Shown piece after piece: positions 36,701 to 43,238 of a DNA stretch of 49,061 bases. The position numbers were made by a program, and so were the translations under genes. The notes beneath the pieces are model-generated. The model saw nothing but the letters and a program-made list of their open reading frames with translations, did no database searches and was not told the DNA's origin. Location of the stretch: assembly GCF_003011895.2 (NCBI RefSeq), contig NZ_PXWF02000239.1, forward strand, positions 1 through 49,061. The letters are read 5' to 3'. The stretch's first letter is position 1. Every line of letters starts with the position of its first letter. This stretch comes from Massilia glaciei. GTDB lineage: Bacteria; Pseudomonadota; Gammaproteobacteria; Burkholderiales; Burkholderiaceae_D.

Positions 36701-37178
36701 CGGCCTGAAGGATGGCTTCGGTGCGTTGGTCAACTATCACAAGCTCGACACTAAGAACCTGGAGCGCCTCATCCACACCTACCTTGGCGATTGGATTCGT
36801 CAGCAAGACGACGGGGTGCGCGAGCAGGTGGACGGCGCCGAGATCCGCTTGAATGCAGCGCTTGACCTAAAGCGTCGCCTTGAGCTTATTCTCGAAGGCG
36901 AAAAAGGCCACGACATCTTTGTCCGCTGGAAGTCGCTCGCCGAACAATCCAGCGGCTGGAACCCCGACCTGAACGACGGCGTGCGGCTGAACATCCGACC
37001 CTTCATGCAGGCTGAAGTGCTGCGTCACAACAAGAAACCCAAGCTCAACATCACCTGGGACAAGGACCGCGGCAAAGACGTAGGGAGCGCCCCCTGGTTC
37101 AAGGTTGATGGTGGCGAGCGCATCAATGACCGTCATCTGACCCTGGCCGAGAAAACGGCGGCGCCGGGCAAGAGGTAA
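33771..37178 (+). CDS. pglX: BREX adenine-specific DNA methyltransferase PglX
   Basis: PglX methylates adenine in a non-palindromic host motif, marking self DNA, and is also needed for restriction. The 1135-residue protein has an N-terminal helical part, the SAM-binding motif I DPSCGSGHFL near residue 290, and motif IV near 494. Motif IV reads NVPY rather than the usual NPPY. A long C-terminal region for target recognition follows (about 600-1000). A partly repetitive Glu/Lys-rich helix lies near the end. It is separated by 127 bases from the GTPase gene and by 97 bases from the next gene. Confidence 0.93.
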   Translation: MSNPNAVLNVPLAKALRTQLENTVKTARDIAEKAAIAALAQLAVGEAKLPEYLSDAQKVLRRRLRAHGRALGDVKNADDSQPTRHLVWEVAYEQWHRMLFARFLAENGLLMWEPGAAVSLDDCRDMVDNHPDMAQGAKSHWELAAKLAARMLPQVFKPLSPVFELVFAPEHQRELEKLLANLPIEVFQASDSLGWVYQFWQAKRKDEVNASEVKIGADELPAVTQLFTEPYMVDFLLHNSLGAWWVTRHPEQACPVPLTYLRTLEDGTPAAGKFEGWPQDPQKGLTEFKLLDPSCGSGHFLVSAFLLLVPMRMAAEGLSAMDAVDAVLADNLHGLELDARCVEIAVFALALAAWRFPDEDGQQLGVRADMPSPKIACCGLKVTGKAADWEALVPADAPHAEMLRQELRHLHASFQQAPILGSLLSPKRGMSGNLGLFEFEGLDDLLNQALSAEAPPTLRGGEHDVNDEQWDLTLAARGLLDAAALLNERYQLVITNVPYLARGKQNDELKEFCELHYPDAKNDLANVFLERCLELAEDGGQGVVQIVMPQNWLFLTSYRKQRESLLKRVQWNFLARLGEGGFDSSQAAGAFIILLTQTRAAAAEDFQLCGLDASPPKSALEKAALLRGGAEVVSVSQIGQLKNPDARVALELIESSGLLIERTSSIEGLSTGDGPRFVTHFWEVLWRDGNWEPFIQNVEQIRLYGGRSDVIRWEQGSGALHTFPAAHNFPSTVMNGRPILGQKGVRVTQMRELACTLYTGEIFGKSGATVVPHRLEDLSAIWCFMTSPNYLPAVRKVDQKINVTNATLIKIYFDLAYWQGIAAERYPNGLPKPYSDDPTQWLFHGHPQIATDTLQVAVARLLGYRWPAESDADMELSDEARSWIARCEALSSHVDDDGIACLSPVRGEQAAHDRLLSLLIAAWETVQPGSWKPAILAKLLLEADCAGKGLDVWLREKFFEQHAKRFQHRPFIWHVWDGLKDGFGALVNYHKLDTKNLERLIHTYLGDWIRQQDDGVREQVDGAEIRLNAALDLKRRLELILEGEKGHDIFVRWKSLAEQSSGWNPDLNDGVRLNIRPFMQAEVLRHNKKPKLNITWDKDRGKDVGSAPWFKVDGGERINDRHLTLAEKTAAPGKR

Positions 37179-37275
37179 ATAGAAGCCGCTCAGCAGCGTC
37201 ATTGGCGATGCTGCTCAATTCGCAAGCAAGGTGGCCTGGAGCACTCGGCTAGCCAAATAGAAAAATATCAAAAAA

Positions 37276-38967
37276 ATGACGAAAAAAATCAGCGGTGCCG
37301 AGTACCAACTTTCGAAAATATTCAGTTCGGACTTCGACTATTCGATCCCCTCGTATCAGCGCCCCTACGCATGGACCGAGGTGCAGGCCGGCGAGCTTTT
37401 CTCGGACTTGCACGACTTCTTCTTGAAGGAAAAGGACGACACCTATTTCTTGGGCAGTATTGTGCTCATCAAGGACGACGGCAAGCCACATGCCGAAGTC
37501 ATCGACGGTCAGCAGCGCTTGACAACGTTGACCATCTTGCTGTCGACCCTGACTTCGAAGTTCGTAGGCGAACTGCGCTCAGACTTTGAGAATTACATCC
37601 GCGAGCCAGGCCGGGCTTCGCAGGGCTTGAAATCCAAGCCGAGATTGGCCTTGCGCGAGCGTGACCGGCAGTTCTTTGCCGACTATGTGCAGAGCCTTAA
37701 ATTGAACGAACTGGTGGCCCTGGACCCTGCCACGCTGGGCAACGAGTCGCAACTCAACATTCGCCGTAATGCCGAGGAAATGTTGAAGCGACTGGTACAG
37801 GCCTTTAACAACGACACCGAAAAACTTTGCGCGTTCGGGGCCTTCTTGGTGCAACGGTGCTTCTTGGTTGTGGTGTCCACGCCGAGTCAGCAGTCGGCGT
37901 TCCGGGTGTTTTCGGTGTTGAACAGTCGCGGGCTAGACCTGCTGCCAACAGACATCATCAAATCCAGCGTCATCGGGGGCATTGCTGCTGAGCGCCAGGA
38001 TGACTTTACCGAAACCTGGGAAGAGCTGGAAGTGGAAACAGGGCGCGACGGTTTTGCCGAGGTGTTCGGACATATCCGGATGATTCACGCCAAGGAAAAA
38101 GCCCGCAAAGCCTTGCTCGATGAGTTTAAAGAACGCGTCATTAGCAAATTTACGTCAATGGAGAATTTGGTGACCGAGGTCATTGCGCCCTATACCGATG
38201 CCTACCTTGTCGCCAAACAATGCCAATATGTCTCCACCGCCAGCGCGGCTGAAATCAATGCCTTGCTCAAGTGGATGAATCGCATCGATAACTCGGATTG
38301 GCTGCCCTCGGCAATGAAATTCCTGGCTACGAAATCGACGGACACGGCTTATGTACTGTGGTTCATGCGCAAGCTGGAGCGGCTGGCTGCGTTCATGCAC
38401 GTTTGTGCCTATGACGTAAACACACGCATCGAGCGTTATGCAAAGCTACTCCATGCACTCGAGAAGGATCATTCACTTGCGAATCCTGTTGATGTCGTCG
38501 AGCTGTCCGACATTGAAAAGGCGCTTTGGCTTGGTTTCCTGGGTGGTGACGTTTACCTGATGACTGCGCGCCGGCGCAATTATTTGATTCTGCGCCTGGA
38601 CTCCTTCTTAGTCGATGGCGCGGCGACGTACGATCCTAGTTTATTGACTATCGAGCATGTACTGCCGCAGTCTGTGCCAGACGGGTCGCAGTGGGCGGAG
38701 CAATGGCCTCAGCTCGATACGCGCACTTCGTGGGTTCATCGATTGGCCAACCTGGTGCCGCTCACGCAGCGCCGCAACTCCCAGGCGTCTAACTTTGATT
38801 TCGACAAAAAGAAATCAGCCTATTTTGGTGGTAGGCAGGGAATTTCCTCGTACGCGCTGACAACTCAGGTGCTGGGCGCTGCCGAATGGACGCCGCAATC
38901 GATTGTGAAGCGACAGCAGGATTTGCTTGCGGTTCTGACTGCCAAGTGGGAGCTGGGTGGCGCTTGA
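37276..38967 (+). CDS. DUF262/DUF1524 (GmrSD-like) nuclease
   Basis: This 563-residue protein has the N-terminal DUF262 domain with IPSYQRPYAW (about 24-33) and DGQQRLTTL (about 77-85). This is the nucleotide-dependent DGQQR class related to ParB-like NTPases. A C-terminal HNH-type domain has IEHVLPQS near 459 and HRLANLVPLTQRRNSQASN. This pairing is that of GmrSD and BrxU, type IV restriction enzymes that cut glucosylated or otherwise modified phage DNA. In BREX loci such enzymes complement the methylation-based barrier. The ribosome binding site is weak. Confidence 0.9.
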   Translation: MTKKISGAEYQLSKIFSSDFDYSIPSYQRPYAWTEVQAGELFSDLHDFFLKEKDDTYFLGSIVLIKDDGKPHAEVIDGQQRLTTLTILLSTLTSKFVGELRSDFENYIREPGRASQGLKSKPRLALRERDRQFFADYVQSLKLNELVALDPATLGNESQLNIRRNAEEMLKRLVQAFNNDTEKLCAFGAFLVQRCFLVVVSTPSQQSAFRVFSVLNSRGLDLLPTDIIKSSVIGGIAAERQDDFTETWEELEVETGRDGFAEVFGHIRMIHAKEKARKALLDEFKERVISKFTSMENLVTEVIAPYTDAYLVAKQCQYVSTASAAEINALLKWMNRIDNSDWLPSAMKFLATKSTDTAYVLWFMRKLERLAAFMHVCAYDVNTRIERYAKLLHALEKDHSLANPVDVVELSDIEKALWLGFLGGDVYLMTARRRNYLILRLDSFLVDGAATYDPSLLTIEHVLPQSVPDGSQWAEQWPQLDTRTSWVHRLANLVPLTQRRNSQASNFDFDKKKSAYFGGRQGISSYALTTQVLGAAEWTPQSIVKRQQDLLAVLTAKWELGGA

Positions 38968-39035
38968 ACAGGCCGGTGTTGATGGGGTAACGATGAACAC
39001 GTATGAGGTCTGCTGTTTTTTAGGGAAACATAAAA

Positions 39036-40151
39036 ATGGGTTTTTGGCACACCGGTAACATCGAGCATCATGAACCAACAGGTTTGGATTTCACGTATCA
39101 GCCGCGCGAGGTGGTCTATTTCTGCCCGGCTTGCAGCGAAAGGTTCGATACGCTGGAGGTGTTGCGGCGTCATCGCTTCGAAGCCCATTCTTACACCCGA
39201 CCTTTGATGTTTGTTCGAGGCCTTGAACTGGGGGCCACGCCGCTGCGCGTGACGCGCCAACTTGTGCCCGAGGATGTGCAACTGGACCGGGCATTGAGTG
39301 CAACCCTGAATGGCAAAAAGGTGTTGCCGGCCAATCTGCCCGAACTCATCGCAAAAGTGACGAATGACCGGCTCACGATCGTGCTGAGCAATGAAGGCGC
39401 CAGCGCGCAGTTTGAATTGTTGGTACATATTGCCAGTGAGGCGGACCTAGTGGGCGTGGAGGCCGCTTTTTTGAAGCTGGCAAACGCCAGATCCCTGAGC
39501 ATTGCCTCCATCGAGGGCTTTATTGCGGACTGCATAGGATTCGAAACGGCCAGTGCTTATGGCGACGGCATCTGCCACTACCTCTATGGTGTCTTGGCCA
39601 AAGAGCGTGCGGGCGACTCGTCACTGCCCTTTGAAGAGTACAGCAAGCGCTATAGTCGTGCGGCGGACCAGTTGTTGGGATTCGAGCGACCGTTGGCTCA
39701 AATCATTCGCGCCCTGGTGGCGTTTCACTTCAATCATTTCGAGGACGCCCAAACTCTGGTGCCAGCCGGGCGCCTTCAACATGCCGCAGTGCTGTTCGCG
39801 GGCCTCTTGGAGGGGTGGCCTTGGCATCACGAGCCGCAAGCTGCGCAGGACGAAGGCAGTGCCTTGGTCGAACTGCTCACCGACCATGAAACCCTGCGGA
39901 TCTTGCGTTGGACGGAGCTGGGTACGAGCCAGCTGATGGCCTACGCAAACGACATAGCGGCGCAGACAAAGCGTGAGATCCCTGGTTTTGACCGCTTAAA
40001 GCTCCAACTAATGCTTGCCGAGGCAAAGGCGGCCCAAGGCGATGCCGATGGTGCCCGCCAAGCAGCGCGGGAGTTGCGGGGTAATTCAAGAACAACAATA
40101 TGGGCGGAGGCATTATTGGCCCGCTTGCCAGACAAGGAATCCGGAAAATGA
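39036..40151 (+). CDS. C2H2 zinc-finger protein of unknown function in the BREX locus
   Basis: This 371-residue protein has a classical zinc finger: Cys30, Cys33, His46, His51 (C-x2-C-x12-H-x4-H) with the hydrophobic Phe37 and Leu43 in place. The rest has no domain I recognise. A central part (about 60-150) may be a beta-rich module, and the C-terminal half is helical, with a TPR-like stretch near the end (LQLMLAEAKAAQGDADGA). An AGGGAAA site precedes the ATG. The stop overlaps the start of the next gene (ATGA), showing coupling. DNA, RNA or protein binding by the finger is possible. Confidence 0.8.
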   Translation: MGFWHTGNIEHHEPTGLDFTYQPREVVYFCPACSERFDTLEVLRRHRFEAHSYTRPLMFVRGLELGATPLRVTRQLVPEDVQLDRALSATLNGKKVLPANLPELIAKVTNDRLTIVLSNEGASAQFELLVHIASEADLVGVEAAFLKLANARSLSIASIEGFIADCIGFETASAYGDGICHYLYGVLAKERAGDSSLPFEEYSKRYSRAADQLLGFERPLAQIIRALVAFHFNHFEDAQTLVPAGRLQHAAVLFAGLLEGWPWHHEPQAAQDEGSALVELLTDHETLRILRWTELGTSQLMAYANDIAAQTKREIPGFDRLKLQLMLAEAKAAQGDADGARQAARELRGNSRTTIWAEALLARLPDKESGK

Positions 40152-41419
40152 ATAAAGACAATCGAACGCGAGTCGTAAATAGCCGCACCGGAGAGGTTCG
40201 TTACGTCGAGGGCGGGCAGAGCAATGGTCCCAAGCGCGACTTGCCAACCGAAGGGCCGTCGTCAGCGATGCCCGCAGCGGGATTGCCCAAAGAGGTGAAA
40301 GCAAGTGTTGTCGATGCTACTGCTACCGCCTCTCCTGAATCCGGCGATCGCTCGCTCGCCACCGAGCCAGCCGCAGCCGAGATAGATTCTTCGCCATCCA
40401 AGAAGAGCGTCGAGATACAGAATTTTGAGCAATTCATCGTCCATGCTTATGGAAAAAAAGGCAGGAAGATTTCTCTGCCAGGAAAAGCTGAAAAAGCAGT
40501 AGCGGAGAACTCGCAGCTGTCCGAGGACGCGGCAAGTCGATTGGTGCAACTCGCTCAAACCGACAAGCTGTTTGCCGTGCCTAGGCAACTGATGCTGGTG
40601 TGTCGTGAAGTTCAGGGCTATCCGACCCTGCGCGCTGCTTTGCGCGAGTTTGTCGGTGATGTGATGCTCCGGCATCCGATATTCAAGCAGCAGAAATTGC
40701 AAGCGGTTATTCGAAACCTGCCTGATGCACCTTCATGCGCGGAAGCTCTCGCCTTGGTGTACGCCGGCGACGCCATGCTCCCCCAAGACGCAAGCGGCGC
40801 GCTTAAATCTAGTGACCAGGAAACGCAAAGATTGAATGCAGCCAATTGCTTGCTGGTGTGGCTGTCCGACGCCAAGCAGTTGGCAGCAACGGAGTTGATC
40901 GAGTCCCTGAACACTGCCCTGTGGATACCAAGTGCACGTGCCCTGTTGGACGACGGTGCCAGGCTCAGGGCTTTAACGGAGATTGAAGACGTGCAAGGTG
41001 TCGGGCTCGTCTGCGAGCTGTATCGACAGCAGGCGAGAGAAAAGACAAATCTGGCAGAACAAGCAAGCCGAGATGCGGCAAGGCTTAAGGACCGGGTGGC
41101 GGCACTGGAAGAAGAACTCGGCGAAGCGCTCTCAGAACTTCAAGCGACGAAGTCTGCACTTGAATCGTTGCGCAGAGAGCGTGACCTTGAAGTGATGACT
41201 CTCAAGACCGACGCCCAAACGGAAGCGGCCCACCTGCGCGACGATATTGAGCAGATTCGCAGCCGCCTGCTGCGCAGACTGGTGACGGACGTGGAACAGT
41301 TGGAGCTGGGCTTGACCGCACTTCGCAGCCCCGAGCCGCGCTTTCATGTAATGCAGGACAGGGCCGAGCGCGTGGTGGATGCGCTGCGAACAGAATTAAA
41401 CAAACTCAGGGAGGAATAG
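40148..41419 (+). CDS. Coiled-coil protein of unknown function in the BREX locus
   Basis: This 423-residue protein begins with about 90 low-complexity residues rich in Pro, Ala and Ser. A helical domain follows (about 95-290; NFEQFIVHAYGKKGRK to ALTEIEDVQGVGLV), then a strong coiled coil (about 300-385; RLKDRVAALEEELGEALSEL). The last 40 residues include QLELGLTALRSPEP and ELNKLREE. The ATG at 40148 overlaps the stop of the zinc-finger gene by 4 bases; only 4 bases separate its stop from the Hsp70 ATG. A nucleotide-exchange or adaptor role for the Hsp70 is possible from its position and coiled coil but is not shown. No domain is recognised. Confidence 0.8.
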   Translation: MNKDNRTRVVNSRTGEVRYVEGGQSNGPKRDLPTEGPSSAMPAAGLPKEVKASVVDATATASPESGDRSLATEPAAAEIDSSPSKKSVEIQNFEQFIVHAYGKKGRKISLPGKAEKAVAENSQLSEDAASRLVQLAQTDKLFAVPRQLMLVCREVQGYPTLRAALREFVGDVMLRHPIFKQQKLQAVIRNLPDAPSCAEALALVYAGDAMLPQDASGALKSSDQETQRLNAANCLLVWLSDAKQLAATELIESLNTALWIPSARALLDDGARLRALTEIEDVQGVGLVCELYRQQAREKTNLAEQASRDAARLKDRVAALEEELGEALSELQATKSALESLRRERDLEVMTLKTDAQTEAAHLRDDIEQIRSRLLRRLVTDVEQLELGLTALRSPEPRFHVMQDRAERVVDALRTELNKLREE

Positions 41420-41423
41420 AACC

Positions 41424-43238
41424 ATGGCAGTTGTTGGATTCGATTTTGGCACGACGAACAGTCTCATCTCGATCGTCCAAGGGGACCGTGTCATCAGTTT
41501 CAATGATGAGCAAGGTTCGCCCATTCCCTCTGTGGTTTGCTACGAGGGATCCAAGACCATCGTCGGCCGCGAGGCCCGGGAACGGCTGAGTAAGGCGGGT
41601 TTGGGAGTGCAGGGGAATGTGGTTCGGTCCCCCAAAACGCTGCTCGGCAGAGAGAGTGTTTTCGTCGGTGGTGTGGAACGTAGCCCGGTGGACATTGTGC
41701 GTGATGTTGTGCAATTCGTTCGGAAGTTTGCTTCGCAGTCGAGAACAATCCGGGACCTGAGCGCGGACCGCGCCGTGGTTACTATCCCAGTCAATATGGA
41801 GGGGCGGCGTCGGGCCTTGCTCCGGGATGCTTTTCGGATGGCGGGTATCGGAATTGTCCAGTTTGTCCATGAACCCCTGGCCGCGTTATATGGATACTTG
41901 CGCTCCAGCGAGGACATGGCGGCCACGCTACGGCTCTTTGACCGGCAATTGGTCTTGGTGTTTGACTGGGGTGGCGGTACCTTGGATTTAACCCTGTGTC
42001 GATTGGTCGATGGGATGTTGGTACAGGTCGGCAATGACGGTACCGAGGACGTGGGTGGTGACCTGTTCGACGAGGCACTTCGAAATGAGATCGAGCGACG
42101 GGCGCGAGTCGCCAGGAAATTGCCGGACGACATAGAGGTGCATGCTGACGCTCGTTCACGGTTGATGCATGAATGCGAGAAAGCCAAAATTGACTTAAGT
42201 GGCCGCAGTAATGTGACGATCTTCGTGCCGACGTTCTTCCATGGTGTCGACGACCCGGCACTAGATGTGACGCTGTCGCGAGAAGACCTCGAAGGTATCG
42301 TCTTCAATCTTGTCAAGCACGGCATAGCCCGCATAGAGAGTTTGCTTGAGCGCGAGGGCTATTCCACAGCGTCGGTGGCACTTTGTCTGGCGACCGGCGG
42401 CATGGTCAATATGCCGATCGTCAAGGCACGATTGCATGAACTTTTTGGGCCTCAACGCGTGCATGTTTCTGAACGCAGTGCCTCGCTCATTTCAGAGGGG
42501 GCAGCGTGGGTCGCCCATGATGATGCGCGCTTGCATTTGGCCAAAAACGTTGAACTGTCGTTGGCGCGCAATTCCTACATGCCGCTGTTGTGTGCGGGTT
42601 TGGAAATGCCTACCGAAGGCGAGGTTCGTAGCGATGGTTTCAGCATCTATTGCGTTGACCCCACTGATGGGCATGGAAAATTTCAACTCGTCTCTCCGCA
42701 CCGGGCCGGGCCGATGGTGATGGCGGACGACAAGCGCCGTGTTCTGTCGAATATGGTGGTGAATGTTGACAGCAAGGCCGCACCATTTAGGGAGCGACTT
42801 CAACTTGATGTGGAAATCAATGACAACTTGGTCTTATTCGCCAAGGCATGGTCGCCCATTCAAAAAGGCCAAGCGCAAGTCGAGGTGCACGATTTGGAAT
42901 TCGCACTGTCGTTACCCTCTGGCGAACGAGGCTGGAAGCAGGCGACGCGCATGCAAGACGCAACAGATGGCGGCCCTGCACATGGCGTCGGAGAACTCGT
43001 AATGCGGTCTAATCTGGCCGCGTCGGAGAACAATGCACTGGTTCCCGGAGAGGTACTCTACCGCTTCGACCCCACGTACTTCCAACAATTTCGTCCGCCC
43101 CAAATTCAGGTGGACGAGCGCTTGTACTACGAGCCATGTTCATATTGCCGCAGGGTGTCTAATGATCCACTTTGCAAATGCGCGAGTTCTCCCGCGACAA
43201 GGACAACGCAAGCAATTCAGCCACGGGCACAGCAATGA
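41424..43238 (+). CDS. Divergent Hsp70 (DnaK-like) with C-terminal cysteine cluster
   Basis: This 604-residue protein has a full Hsp70 ATPase domain: phosphate-1 FDFGTTNS (residues 6-13), phosphate-2 DWGGGTLD near 181 and an adenosine motif LATGGMVNMP near 322. The C-terminal part (about 400-560) looks like a shortened beta-rich substrate-binding domain without an obvious DnaK lid. The tail carries four cysteines (572, 575, 584, 586; C-x2-C-x8-C-x-C), probably a zinc site. GGGAGGA precedes the ATG. Its last codon overlaps the pglZ start (ATGA). It differs too much from DnaK to be the housekeeping chaperone. Confidence 0.87.
   Translation: MAVVGFDFGTTNSLISIVQGDRVISFNDEQGSPIPSVVCYEGSKTIVGREARERLSKAGLGVQGNVVRSPKTLLGRESVFVGGVERSPVDIVRDVVQFVRKFASQSRTIRDLSADRAVVTIPVNMEGRRRALLRDAFRMAGIGIVQFVHEPLAALYGYLRSSEDMAATLRLFDRQLVLVFDWGGGTLDLTLCRLVDGMLVQVGNDGTEDVGGDLFDEALRNEIERRARVARKLPDDIEVHADARSRLMHECEKAKIDLSGRSNVTIFVPTFFHGVDDPALDVTLSREDLEGIVFNLVKHGIARIESLLEREGYSTASVALCLATGGMVNMPIVKARLHELFGPQRVHVSERSASLISEGAAWVAHDDARLHLAKNVELSLARNSYMPLLCAGLEMPTEGEVRSDGFSIYCVDPTDGHGKFQLVSPHRAGPMVMADDKRRVLSNMVVNVDSKAAPFRERLQLDVEINDNLVLFAKAWSPIQKGQAQVEVHDLEFALSLPSGERGWKQATRMQDATDGGPAHGVGELVMRSNLAASENNALVPGEVLYRFDPTYFQQFRPPQIQVDERLYYEPCSYCRRVSNDPLCKCASSPATRTTQAIQPRAQQ

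Noticed and set aside
43172-43234. Upstream start of pglZ at ATG 43172
   Set aside because: It would overlap the Hsp70 gene by 67 bases, while ATG 43235 forms a typical 4-base overlap and gives the expected N-terminus.
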